Shown here: positions 8,372 to 16,566 of the stretch, in pieces
How the letters are laid out: the number at the start of each line of letters is the position of its first letter
How positions within the stretch are numbered: position 1 is the first letter of the stretch
Assembly (NCBI GenBank): GCA_963712465.1
Contig: CAVQHY010000006.1
Location: forward strand, 248,001 to 312,000
Direction: 5' to 3'
DNA: 64,000 nucleotides
Source of the DNA: CAVQHY01 sp963712465
GTDB taxonomy: Bacteria > Actinomycetota > Thermoleophilia > Gaiellales > Gaiellaceae
Notes under the pieces: generated by a model
Told to the model about the DNA's origin: nothing
Database searches by the model: none
Seen by the model: the letters and a program-made list of their open reading frames with translations, nothing else
Position numbers and translations under genes: made by a program

Positions 8372-9184
8372 CCCGAGGGCGCCGTGGAGGAGCTCGTACC
8401 CCTCGACGAGAAGGGGCGTGCGGTCGACGAGCGACCCGATCTCCTCGGGTGCGTAGACGCCCTCCTCGGTTACGTAGAGGTCGACGAGCTCGGGGGAGGT
8501 GAGCTCGAAGCGCTCCTCGTCGGGCTCGACCGCCGCGATCGGGGCGAGCTTGATCACCTCGCACGCGACGATGACGGGCACGCGCGCATCACGGGCGGCC
8601 TCGGTCAGACGCAGGGTGCCGACCTTGTTCACGAGCGACCCGTCGCGGAAGACCGTATCCGCGCCAAGGAGCAGCAGCCTCGCCGTTGCCACCGCCTGGG
8701 GCCCGTCCTCGTCCGCGACGAGGTCGACGGCGAGCCCAGCCTCGCGGAGCTCCTCCGAGAACCAGCGGCCCTCGCCGACCGGCTCCGAGACGGTGCAGAC
8801 CACGCGGTCGGGCGGCTCGCCGTGAAGCAGCGCCTCGCGCGCCGTTGCCGACGCCGAATGCGTCATCACGACGGCGCCCGCGAGTCGGGTGCGAAGCAGG
8901 ACGGCGATCGCCTTGGCGGCACGCTCCCGCGCCGCGAGCACGGCCCGGGCCTCCTCGACCAGCTGGTCCGGCGTTCGGGCGGACGCGAGCACGCGCCCGA
9001 CCGCCCCGGCGATTGCGCCGATCGACGGCCGCGTGGCCACGAGCTCGCGACCCACCGCGAGCGGGTCCCCACCTGCCTCGACCGCCTCGACGAGCGTCTC
9101 GACGGCCTCTTTGGCCAACCAGCTGGCGCCGTGTGTCGAGTCGGTGCGGATCTGCTCGATCCGCTGGCCCAGCCGGACGTTCAC
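8369..9184 (-). CDS. eIF-2B alpha/MtnA-like family protein (IF-2B fold)
   Basis: A 271-residue protein. The IF-2B/5-methylthioribose-1-phosphate isomerase fold is seen in VMTHSASATARE (about residue 120), TVSEPVGEGRWFSEEL, and LLLGADTVFRDGSLVNKVGT (about 180-200), which matches the conserved GAD...NG..NK.GT core. The isomerases of this family carry a catalytic cysteine after the TH motif; here the position reads Ser (THSAS), whereas the GAD aspartate is kept. It is therefore more like the non-catalytic eIF-2B/aIF-2B branch, or a diverged sugar-phosphate enzyme. GTG 9184 is the start that fits the family N-terminus and a TACCCT box. Confidence 0.75.
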   Translation of the reverse strand: MNVRLGQRIEQIRTDSTHGASWLAKEAVETLVEAVEAGGDPLAVGRELVATRPSIGAIAGAVGRVLASARTPDQLVEEARAVLAARERAAKAIAVLLRTRLAGAVVMTHSASATAREALLHGEPPDRVVCTVSEPVGEGRWFSEELREAGLAVDLVADEDGPQAVATARLLLLGADTVFRDGSLVNKVGTLRLTEAARDARVPVIVACEVIKLAPIAAVEPDEERFELTSPELVDLYVTEEGVYAPEEIGSLVDRTPLLVEGYELLHGALG

Positions 9185-9193
9185 TACAACGAG

Positions 9194-9199
9194 AGGGTA
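9194..9199 (-). promoter_or_regulatory. -10 element TACCCT for the eIF-2B-like gene
   Basis: Minus strand TACCCT lies 9 bases before GTG 9184. It is divergent from the plus-strand box at 9227-9232; the two starts are 55 bases apart. Confidence 0.45.
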
Positions 9200-9226
9200 G
9201 TGGGTTTCCCGGGCTCGTGACGGTGG

Positions 9227-9232
9227 TAGCCT
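9227..9232 (+). promoter_or_regulatory. -10 element TAGCCT heading the 9240-23223 operon
   Basis: TAGCCT ends 7 bases before ATG 9240 with no ribosome binding site between. It is probably the main promoter of the long plus-strand operon, producing a leaderless first cistron. Confidence 0.5.
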
Positions 9233-9239
9233 GCCCGCG

Positions 9240-10208
9240 ATGTCCGAGCCCGAAGTTGCCCTCGAGCGGGCGCCAGCCGCGCTCGACGGGGCGCTCCCGG
9301 ACATCTCCCTCGTCATTCCGGTCTTCAACGAGAAGCTTACGATCGAGACGGTGTACCGCCGATCGGTGGAGGCGCTCGAGTCCCTGGGCCGGCCGTTCGA
9401 GATCATCGTGATCGACGACGGCTCGACCGACGGAACGTGGCAGGTCGTCGCTGACGTCCACGGCGCCGACCCGCGCGTCCGTGCGGTTCGCTTCAAGAGG
9501 AACTTCGGCCAGCATCCGGCGATGCACGCAGGCCTCGTGCGCGCCCGCGCAGACATCGTCGTGACCATGGACGCGGATCTCCAGAACGATCCGGCCGACC
9601 TCCCGAAGCTCGTTGCCGCAGTCGAGGCGGGCTCCGACGTAGCGAGCGGGAGGCGCACCGGCCGCGAGGACTCGTGGGGCCGGACGTTGCCCTCCCGGCT
9701 GATCAACGGCATGCTCCGGCGCTTCACGGGCGTCGACATCGCCGACTTCGGCTGCGCCTTCAACGCGTACCGCCGCGAGGCGCTGCTGCCGGTGCTCGGC
9801 GTGATCGGCAAGCAGAAGTTCACCAAGGCGCTCGTCCTCTCGGCGGGAGCGAGCGTGACGGAGGTCGATCTGTCGCACAGCGCGCGAGACGGAAGGTCGC
9901 GCTACTCGCCGCTGCGGCTCACCCGACTCGCGCTCCACGTCCTCGCCGGCTTCTGGCCGGGACCGATCCAGTGGGCCGGCATCGTGATCGGGACGGTGTG
10001 CGCCGTGGCTGCGCTCGCCGTCGGCATCTGGGGAATCGTGTACTGGGCTGTCAACGGAGACTTCCCGGGCTCGCTGTTTCTCACCTTCCTCGTGCTCGGC
10101 GTCCTCGGCGTCCAGGGTTTCATCCTCGCCCTGGTCGGCGAGTACATCGGCAGAATCCAGCGGGACGTCGAAGGCCACCCCCTCTACACGATCGAACAGG
10201 AGCTGTAG
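9240..10208 (+). CDS. Polyprenyl-phosphate glycosyltransferase (GT2, ArnC/GtrB/DPM1-like)
   Basis: A 322-residue GT2. The catalytic domain begins with SLVIPVFNEKLTIETVY, has IIVIDDGSTDGTW and the metal-binding TMDADLQNDPADLP near residue 105-118. Two C-terminal membrane hairpins follow (about 235-265 and 272-300), then EYIGRIQRDVEGHPLY. This layout is that of ArnC and GtrB, which transfer a sugar from a nucleotide to undecaprenyl phosphate, making a donor for GT-C enzymes outside the membrane. The neighbouring SDR, ATP-grasp and aminotransferase genes suggest that the sugar may carry an amino group (inference). Confidence 0.85.
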   Translation: MSEPEVALERAPAALDGALPDISLVIPVFNEKLTIETVYRRSVEALESLGRPFEIIVIDDGSTDGTWQVVADVHGADPRVRAVRFKRNFGQHPAMHAGLVRARADIVVTMDADLQNDPADLPKLVAAVEAGSDVASGRRTGREDSWGRTLPSRLINGMLRRFTGVDIADFGCAFNAYRREALLPVLGVIGKQKFTKALVLSAGASVTEVDLSHSARDGRSRYSPLRLTRLALHVLAGFWPGPIQWAGIVIGTVCAVAALAVGIWGIVYWAVNGDFPGSLFLTFLVLGVLGVQGFILALVGEYIGRIQRDVEGHPLYTIEQEL

Positions 10209-10232
10209 TGACTTCCGGGACGGAGCACTAAC

Positions 10233-11243
10233 GTGCCGACTCGTCCGAAGCGTGTCCTCGTCACAGGTGGCTGCGGGTTCATCCCGTCGAACTTCATCCG
10301 ACATCTGCTGTCGGCGACGCCGTACGAGGTGGTCTCCCTCGACGCGCTCACCTACGCGGGAAACATCGACAACCTCGCCGAGGTCATGGGGCACGAGCGT
10401 CTGACGTTCGTGCAGGGCGACATTCGTGACTCGGAGCTCGTAAGCGACGCGGTCAGTGCGGTCGACGTGATCGTCAACGCCGCGGCCGAGTCGCACGTGG
10501 AGAAGTCGATCGTCGAGGGTGCGTCGGAGTTCGTGACGACGAACGTGGAGGGGACGCAGATCCTGCTCGACGCGATCCGCAAGACGCCGGTCGAGCGCTT
10601 CATCCTGATCTCGTCGAGTGAGGTGTACGGGACCGCGGAATACGCGCCGATGGACGAGAAGCATCCGCTCGAGCCCCGTAGCCCGTACGCGGCGACGAAG
10701 GCGGGAGGCGACCGGCTGGCGTACTCCTACCACGTCACCTACGGACTGCCGATCGCGATCGTCCGGCCGTTCAACAACTACGGCCCCTACCAGCATCCGG
10801 AGAAGGTGATTCCGCGCTTCGTCACGCAGGCTCTGCGTGACGAGCCGCTCACGATTCACGGCGATGGCCACGCGAGCCGCGACTGGCTCTTCGTCGACGA
10901 CGACGCGGAGGGGATCGAGTCGGTAATCGCCGCCGACGTCGACTCGATCGCCGGCCAGGTGATCAACCTCGCGACGGGGATCGACATCTCCGTCGCCGAG
11001 GTCGCCGACCTCGTCCTCGACGCGGTCGGCAAGCCCCGGTCTCTCGTCACGCACACCCGGGAGCGGCTCGGCCAGGTCGACCGCCACATCGGCTCGACCG
11101 ACAAGGCCGAACGGCTCCTCGGCTGGCGCGCTCGTACGTCCTTCGCGGAGGGGCTGGAGCGCACCGTCGCGTGGTATCGCGACAATCGGAGCTGGTGGGA
11201 GAACATCCCCCGGTCGCAGACGGACGCCGTCTCCTCGTCCTAG
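10233..11243 (+). CDS. NAD-dependent sugar epimerase/4,6-dehydratase-like (extended SDR)
   Basis: A 336-residue extended SDR. The dinucleotide loop reads TGGCGFIPSNF, so the third glycine of GxxGxxG is a proline, which is unusual. The active site has SSSEVYG (about 128-134) and YAATK (about 154-158). The downstream segment RPFNNYGPYQHPEKVIPRF resembles the LegB/RmlB/UXS groups. RmlB proper has TDEVYG; the Ser in place of Asp makes strict dTDP-glucose 4,6-dehydratase less likely. The start GTG 10233 lies 7 bases after a GGAG in the repeated GGAGCACTA module. It overlaps the following ATP-grasp gene by about 49 bases. Confidence 0.8.
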   Translation: MPTRPKRVLVTGGCGFIPSNFIRHLLSATPYEVVSLDALTYAGNIDNLAEVMGHERLTFVQGDIRDSELVSDAVSAVDVIVNAAAESHVEKSIVEGASEFVTTNVEGTQILLDAIRKTPVERFILISSSEVYGTAEYAPMDEKHPLEPRSPYAATKAGGDRLAYSYHVTYGLPIAIVRPFNNYGPYQHPEKVIPRFVTQALRDEPLTIHGDGHASRDWLFVDDDAEGIESVIAADVDSIAGQVINLATGIDISVAEVADLVLDAVGKPRSLVTHTRERLGQVDRHIGSTDKAERLLGWRARTSFAEGLERTVAWYRDNRSWWENIPRSQTDAVSSS

Positions 11244-12409
11244 GCGCGGGCCCGGCTCAGCTCGGCCTGCTCCGCGCGGCGCGCGAGCGAGGGCTCTTCG
11301 TGATCGCCTGCGACCGTGACGCGCTCGCCCCCGGGTTCGAGTACGCCGACCGGCGGGCGGTCGTCTCGACCGAGGACGAGCCCGCGGTGGCACAGCTGGC
11401 GGACGCCGAGCGGGTTCACGGGATCGTGTCTCCCGGCGCGGACTGGCCCGTCGGCGTCGCCGCCCGGGTGGCCGCACGCTACGGCCTGCCGCATCCCATC
11501 TCGCCCACAACTGCAGTGCTGGCGACCCAGAAGGTCAGGCAGCGGGAACGCTTCTCCGAGCGGGGCGTGCCGCAGCCGAGGTGGACAAGCGATCCCGGGG
11601 AAGCGGAGTCGTTCGGCTTCCCGTGCGTCGTCAAGGCGCCCGATCGTCAGGGTCAGAGGGGACTCACGCTCGTCGACGACCCGGCCGACCTCGCCGCCGC
11701 GATCGAGACGGCGCTCGCCGCCTCACGCAGCGGCGCGCTGATCGTGGAGGAGCTCGCCCCGGGGCCGGAGGTGACGGTGAACGCGTTCTCCCTCGACGGC
11801 GGATTTCACGCACTCACGGTCACCGATCGGCTTACCGCCGGCCTCCCCGCCTTCGGCGTCGCGCTCGCGCACGTGTGGCCGAGCGAGGCCGCGGGCGCGG
11901 ACGCGATCGAGGCGGCACGGCTCGCGGCCGAAGCGCTCGGGATCGAGAACGGGCCCACGTACACGCAGATCCGGATCGGTCCGGACGGGCCGCAGGTCGT
12001 CGAGCTCGCGGCGCGGCTGGGCGGAGGTCACGACGCGGAGCTCTGCCTCGCCGCGCTCGGAGTCGACCTGAACGGTCTCGCGATCGCGGGCGCTCTCGGC
12101 GAGTCGGTCGAGGCGCCGGTGCCACATCCGCCGACAGGCGGGGCCTGCGTGCGCTTCCTCGTTGCACCCGTGGGCGAGCTCGTCGCCGCGGACGGTCTCG
12201 AGCAGGCGCTCGACGCGGAGGGCGTGCTCGACGCGCGAGTCTACCGGCGGCCGGGCTGGGTCTTCGGGCCGCTGCGCCGTGGGTCCGATCGCGCCGGCTT
12301 CGTCCTCGCCCGCGCCGAGTCCCGGGCGGTCGCCTTCGAGCGTGCTGGCCGCGCGATGGAGCGCGTACGCTTCGAGGTCGCCCATGTCCCAGACGCGGTC
12401 GAGGCGTAG
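11195..12409 (+). CDS. ATP-grasp enzyme overlapping the SDR and aminotransferase genes
   Basis: A protein of about 404 residues. LLVLGAGPAQLGLLRAARERG forms the N-terminal Rossmann-like lobe, followed by the pre-grasp segment TQKVRQRERF, the ATP lysine in CVVKAPDRQGQRG, EELAPGPEVTV, and VVELAARLGGGHDAEL, where the metal ligands of PurK/PurT-like and carboxylate-amine ligases fall. GTG 11195 is preferred; an upstream in-frame start at 11171 would lengthen the overlap. Its 3' end overlaps the aminotransferase start by 26 bases. Being sandwiched between a dehydratase-like SDR and a sugar aminotransferase suggests that it acts on the same amino-sugar, for example by acylating the amine with an amino acid (inference). 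Confidence 0.8.
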   Translation: MGEHPPVADGRRLLVLGAGPAQLGLLRAARERGLFVIACDRDALAPGFEYADRRAVVSTEDEPAVAQLADAERVHGIVSPGADWPVGVAARVAARYGLPHPISPTTAVLATQKVRQRERFSERGVPQPRWTSDPGEAESFGFPCVVKAPDRQGQRGLTLVDDPADLAAAIETALAASRSGALIVEELAPGPEVTVNAFSLDGGFHALTVTDRLTAGLPAFGVALAHVWPSEAAGADAIEAARLAAEALGIENGPTYTQIRIGPDGPQVVELAARLGGGHDAELCLAALGVDLNGLAIAGALGESVEAPVPHPPTGGACVRFLVAPVGELVAADGLEQALDAEGVLDARVYRRPGWVFGPLRRGSDRAGFVLARAESRAVAFERAGRAMERVRFEVAHVPDAVEA

Positions 12410-13515
12410 CACCTTTCTCGGCTTCCAGCCGCCCGCCGTCGGCGAGGAGGAGGTCGCCGCGGTCGCGGCCACCCTCCGCTCGGGGTGGCTGACGACCGGC
12501 CCCGCTGCGAGGGAGCTCGAGCGGCGCTTCGCCGAGTACACGGGCGCGAGGCACGCCGTCGCGCTGTCCTCGGCGACCGCGGCGATGCACCTCGCTCTCG
12601 TCGGGCTCGGCGTCGGCCCGGGCGACGAGGTGATCACGACGCCGATCACATGGCCGGCGACCGCGAACGTGATCGTCCATACGGGGGCGACGCCCGTCTT
12701 CGTCGACGTGCAAGAGGGCGACCTCACGATCGACCCGGAGCTCGCCGCCGCAGCCGTGACCGAACGGACCCGTGCGATCATGCCGGTCGACCTCGCCGGT
12801 CAGCCGAGCGACCTCGACCCGCTGCTCGCATCCGGGATCCCGGTGGTCGAGGACGCCGCGCACGCGACCGAGGCGTTCTACCGGGGCCGCAAGGTCGGCG
12901 CGATCGCGCGGGCGACGGCGTTCTCGCTCTACGCGACGAAGAACGTGGCCGCCGGCGAGGGCGGAATGCTCACGACCGATCGACGACGAGCTCGCGGCGC
13001 GCGTCGACGAGCTGCGGCTGATGCGCCGCGGGCACGGGGCGACGTACGACGTGCGGGTGGCAGGCTTCAAGGCGAACCTCTCGGACGTCCTCGCGGCGAT
13101 CGCACTCTGTCAGCTCGACAAGGTCGAGCGCCACGCGGAGATCCGCCGCCGCCACGTAGCCGCCTACGACGAGGCGGTTGCCGGGCTGCCGGGGATCGAG
13201 CCGCTGGCCCGGGATTCTCGCGACGTGCACGCGCTCCACCTCTACGTCGTGCGCGTCGACCCCGGGCTCGCCGGAGCCGACCGGGACGCGTACCAGCACG
13301 CGCTCGCCGAGGAGAACATCGGCTCGAGCATCCACTTCCTGCCGGTGCACCGGCTCACCTACTACCGCGAGCGCACGCCCGACCTCTCGCTCCCCGTCGC
13401 CGAGCGCGCGGGGCGCGAGGTGCTCTCGCTGCCCTTTTCGCCCGCGCACACGGACGGAGACATCGCCGACGCGATCGACGCCCTCCGGCGAATCCACGCG
13501 GCGTTCACGCGATGA
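12384..13515 (+). pseudogene. DegT/DnrJ/EryC1/StrS aminotransferase, interrupted by a one-base frameshift
   Basis: The N-terminal part runs in frame from ATG 12384 through GWLTTGPAARELE, the substrate region ITTPITWPATAN, VEDAAHATEAF and the PLP-lysine segment SLYATKNVAAGEGGMLTTD. The frame then breaks at about 12980 and continues one base later with DELAARVDELRLMRRGHGATYDV to the normal C-terminus (SSIHFLPVHRL, then LPFSPAHT). The span is 1132 bases, one more than a multiple of three, and removing T12980 restores a natural TTDDDEL junction. Family members make 4-amino or 3-amino sugars from keto sugars using glutamate. It is either a real lesion or an assembly error; the intact downstream half and coupled neighbours favour an error or a very recent mutation. 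Confidence 0.8.
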
Positions 13516-14540
13516 CCCGGGTGCCGGGCCTGGGCCGGTGGGGCAACGGGTGGCGTGTCGGATCCCGCCTGCCTCGCCCCGCGCGGATCGCGCTGCAGGT
13601 CGCTGTCAGCGCCGCGATCTTCGGGTACCTGCTCTGGCGGATCGACGTCCGCCAGACGATCGACCTCGTCCGCGACGCGAACGTCCTCTACCTGCTCGCG
13701 GCCCTCGCGATCTTCATCGCCACGACCTGGGGGATGGCTTGGCGCTGGCAGATCCTGCTCGCCTCGAAGGGAATCCACGAGCCGCTGGGCTGGCTGACGC
13801 GCCTCTACTTCGTCGGCTATGCAGCGGGCCAGGTGCTCCCGACCGGGGTCGGCGGCGACGCGGTGCGCATCGTCGAGCACTCGCGCCGGCGGCCCGACGT
13901 CAGGGGCGAGGCCGCCGGGGCGGTCGTCCTCGAGCGCGTCATCGGCGCTGCGGGGACGCTGGTCATGGTTGCGATCGGGCTCGTCGCCGCGATCGGCCGC
14001 TACGACGACATCACCTACCTGATCTGGATCGAGCTCATCTTCCTCGCGCTCGTCGGCGCCGGCCTCGCGCTGCTGTTCTCGAAGCGGGCGGCCCGAGGGC
14101 TGTCGTGGCTGGCGCCCCTGGCGGAGCGGGTCAGGCTCGAGCGCGCCGGCCGGGCCCTCTACGAGGCGATGCACGGCTACCGCGACCGACCGTGGGTGCT
14201 CGTCGCCGTGCTCGGGCTGACGATCGCGCTCCAGTTCGTCCGCGTGCTTTCGATCTGGCTTTGCGGTCTCGCCGTCGGAGTGGACGAGTCGCCGCTCGTC
14301 TACGTGATCCTCGGGCCACTGCTCTTCCTCGTGATGATGGTGCCGTTCACGATCAACGGGCTCGGCGTGAGAGAGGCGTTCTTCGTCGCCTTTCTCGGGC
14401 GCTTCGGGGTCGACCCGGACGCTGCCTTCGCGACCGGGTTCCTGTTCTACGTCGTCACGATCGCGACCTCCCTTCCCGGAGCGGTGATCCTGCTCTGGCG
14501 GAGCGTGCGCCCGTCGGTCGTCCGCGAGCGCCGGGTGTGA
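13512..14540 (+). CDS. UPF0104/LPG-synthase-TM-like membrane protein (putative flippase-like)
   Basis: A 342-residue membrane protein with about eight hydrophobic helices. The family signature is seen in YFVGYAAGQVLPTGVGGDAVRIVEH (residues 100-125), a glycine-rich membrane motif, and LERVIGAAGTL. FTINGLGVREAFFVAFLGRFG near the C-terminus is also typical. Relatives include the AglD/MprF-type transmembrane domain; several are thought to move or bind lipid-linked sugars, but the biochemistry is unsettled. The start is ATG 13512 in an ATGA overlap with the aminotransferase stop. A second, distant member is at 59540. Confidence 0.8.
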   Translation: MTRVPGLGRWGNGWRVGSRLPRPARIALQVAVSAAIFGYLLWRIDVRQTIDLVRDANVLYLLAALAIFIATTWGMAWRWQILLASKGIHEPLGWLTRLYFVGYAAGQVLPTGVGGDAVRIVEHSRRRPDVRGEAAGAVVLERVIGAAGTLVMVAIGLVAAIGRYDDITYLIWIELIFLALVGAGLALLFSKRAARGLSWLAPLAERVRLERAGRALYEAMHGYRDRPWVLVAVLGLTIALQFVRVLSIWLCGLAVGVDESPLVYVILGPLLFLVMMVPFTINGLGVREAFFVAFLGRFGVDPDAAFATGFLFYVVTIATSLPGAVILLWRSVRPSVVRERRV

Positions 14541-15457
14541 CGGACGGACCGGAGACGTCCGTCTCGGTCGTCGTCGTCTCGTACAACACGCGGGACGTCC
14601 TGGAACGATGCCTCTCGTCAGTGGCCGGTCGCGGACACGAGGTGATCGTCGTCGACAACGGCTCCAGCGACGGGAGCCCGCGTTTCGTTCGCGAGCGGTT
14701 TCCGGCGGTTGTCCTGCTCGAGGAGCGAAACCGCGGCTACGGCGCCGGGATGAACGCGGGCTTCCGCGTCGCGACGGGCGACTGGCTGCTCGCGCTCAAC
14801 GCGGACGCGTGGCCGCTCGGCGACGCGATCGAGCGGCTCCGCGACTTTGCGGATCGCGACCCGCGGATCGGGATCGCCGGGCCGCGGCTCCGGAACCCGG
14901 ACGGGACGCTCCAGCGCTCGGTGCGCGGCTACCCGACCCTCTGGCGGCTCTCGACCGAGTATCTGTTCCTGCGCAAGCTCGCGCCCCGGAGCCGCGCCCT
15001 GAACGCGTTCTACGCCGGTGGCTTCGAGCACGATCGGCCGGTCGAGGCGGAGTTTCTGATGGGAGCTGCCCTGCTCGTACGGCGCGCCGCAATCGAGCAG
15101 ATCGGCGGCTTCGACGAGGACTTCTTCATGTTCAGCGAGGAGGTCGACCTCTGCTACCGGATGCGCGACAGCGGCTGGAAGGTGGTGTTCACACCCGACG
15201 CCGATTTCGTCCATATCGGCGGTGCCTCGACCCGGCTCGACTGGGGGCCGATGTTCCGGGAGCAGCTGCGCGGCCACCTTCGCTTCCTGGCGAAGCACCG
15301 TGGTGCGGTCGAGGCAGAGCGGGCCCGGGTGCTGCTGCTCGCCTCGATGCGCCTACGCGGTGTCGCGTTTCGCGGAAGTCGTGGAGAGGCGTACCGGCAG
15401 GCCGCCGCCTGGCTTGCGTCGGGCGACGCGGACGCGCTCCTACAATCGTCCGAATGA
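14537..15457 (+). CDS. Glycosyltransferase family 2 (rhamnosyltransferase/WbbL-like)
   Basis: A 306-residue cytosolic GT-A enzyme starting at GTG 14537 in a GTGA overlap. Seen are VVVVSYNTRDVLERCLSS, VDNGSSDGS, RNRGYGAGMNAGF, the DXD-like LALNADAWPL (about residue 90) and the catalytic-base region IGGFDEDFFMFSEEVDLCYRM (about 193-213), a signature of WbbL and related rhamnosyltransferases. It probably adds a deoxyhexose to a growing lipid-linked chain. Acceptor and sugar are not determined. Confidence 0.87.
   Translation: MTDGPETSVSVVVVSYNTRDVLERCLSSVAGRGHEVIVVDNGSSDGSPRFVRERFPAVVLLEERNRGYGAGMNAGFRVATGDWLLALNADAWPLGDAIERLRDFADRDPRIGIAGPRLRNPDGTLQRSVRGYPTLWRLSTEYLFLRKLAPRSRALNAFYAGGFEHDRPVEAEFLMGAALLVRRAAIEQIGGFDEDFFMFSEEVDLCYRMRDSGWKVVFTPDADFVHIGGASTRLDWGPMFREQLRGHLRFLAKHRGAVEAERARVLLLASMRLRGVAFRGSRGEAYRQAAAWLASGDADALLQSSE
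15441..15446 (+). promoter_or_regulatory. Internal -10 element TACAAT before the 15454 ATP-grasp gene
   Basis: TACAAT lies inside the last codons of the GT2 gene and ends 7 bases before ATG 15454. AT-rich hexamers are rare in this coding context, and the spacing equals that of other boxes here, so a secondary leaderless promoter is plausible. Coupling through the ATGA overlap is the alternative. Confidence 0.4.
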
Positions 15458-16566
15458 GCCTCGGGAGGCCGATGCCGACGGCCGTCGTCGTCGACGTCGG
15501 CTGGGTGAACGGGCTGGCGGCGATCCGCTCGCTCGGCCGGGCGGGTATCCGCGTCGTCACGGCGTGCCCGCGGCGCGGGGGCCTCGGATTCCGCTCGCGG
15601 TACGCGGAGGCACGCCTCTGCCCCGATCCGGTGACCGACGAGGACGCATTCCTCTCCTTCCTGCGCGCCCTCGGCGCAGAGCTCGATCGGCCGGCTCCGA
15701 TCTTCCCCACCAACGACGAGCTCCTGAACGTGATCGCGCGGCGGTGGGGTGAGCTCGACGGGCGCTTTCTCGCCCCCTTTCCCGCCTGGGATCTACTCGG
15801 TCCGCTCCAGGGCAAGCGCTTCCAGATCGAGCGGGCGCGCGAGCTCGGCGTGCCGATCCCGCGCACCGAGAGCGCACCGACGGAGGAGCTCGGCTTTCCG
15901 GTGCTCGTCAAGCCGTCCGATCCCGTCGGCTTTCGACGCGCATTTCGCCGTCAGTCGTTTCGCTGCGAGACGCCGGCCGAGCTCCACGACGCCTTCGAGC
16001 GCGCCCGGCCGTTCGATCCACTCGTGCAGGAGTGGATTCCCGGCGGGGACGACCAGCTCTACACGCTCGGAAGCTATCTGACGCGGGACGGTGAGGCGCT
16101 CGGCCTCTTCTCGGGCCGCAAGCTCCGCCAGACGCAACCCGGGGTCGGTACGTGCCGCGTGGGCGAGGCGGTCTGGGTGGACGAGGTGGTCGAGCAGGGT
16201 CTCGAGCTCCTTCGCGGCCTCGGCTACTGCGGCCTCTCGCAGGTCGAGTTCAAGCTCGACCCGCGCGACGGTGCGTTCAGGCTGATGGAAGTGAACCCGC
16301 GCCTGTGGCAGTGGCACGGGCTCGCGACGGCCTGCGGCGTCGATCTCCCGCGGATCGCGTACTGGGACCTGCTCGGTGCACGGCTGCCGTCGGCGCATCA
16401 GAACGGCGCCGCGCGCCGCTGGGCGATCACGCTCATGTCCGGCTCGACACATGCCTTTCAGCGGCCCCCATACGTCGACGCCGTGCTCGCGCGCGACGAC
16501 CCGGTTCCGGCGTTGGTGCAGACCGCCCGTGTCCTCAGAGGAGCTCTGCGGGGAGGGGAACGGTGA
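15454..16566 (+). CDS. ATP-grasp enzyme coupled to a polysaccharide deacetylase
   Basis: A 370-residue protein starting at ATG 15454 (ATGA overlap). The N-terminal lobe is VVVDVGWVNGLAAIRSLGRAG. PIFPTNDELLNVI and LQGKRFQIERARELGVPIP mark the pre-grasp region, FPVLVKPSDPVGFRRAF carries the ATP lysine, and RLMEVNPRLWQWHGLA holds the metal-binding E and N. This subgroup resembles carboxylate-amine ligases seen in exopolysaccharide loci. The product is unknown. The overlap with the deacetylase at 16563 suggests both enzymes work on one glycan, one freeing an amine and one capping it (inference). Confidence 0.82.
   Translation: MSLGRPMPTAVVVDVGWVNGLAAIRSLGRAGIRVVTACPRRGGLGFRSRYAEARLCPDPVTDEDAFLSFLRALGAELDRPAPIFPTNDELLNVIARRWGELDGRFLAPFPAWDLLGPLQGKRFQIERARELGVPIPRTESAPTEELGFPVLVKPSDPVGFRRAFRRQSFRCETPAELHDAFERARPFDPLVQEWIPGGDDQLYTLGSYLTRDGEALGLFSGRKLRQTQPGVGTCRVGEAVWVDEVVEQGLELLRGLGYCGLSQVEFKLDPRDGAFRLMEVNPRLWQWHGLATACGVDLPRIAYWDLLGARLPSAHQNGAARRWAITLMSGSTHAFQRPPYVDAVLARDDPVPALVQTARVLRGALRGGER

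Noticed and set aside
8589..11510. A 973-residue minus-strand open frame over the GT2, SDR and ATP-grasp genes
   Set aside because: The opposite strand encodes recognisable enzymes; the minus frame is low in hydrophobic structure and full of Arg/Asp/Glu runs typical of shadow frames.
12970..12990. Programmed translational frameshift in the aminotransferase
   Set aside because: No slippery heptamer, downstream pseudoknot or internal Shine-Dalgarno sequence is seen; a simple base insertion explains the shift.
12162..14540. One giant fused aminotransferase/flippase-like reading frame
   Set aside because: The apparent fusion results from the one-base shift at about 12980; the middle part is out of frame and the UPF0104 protein has its own ATGA start at 13512.
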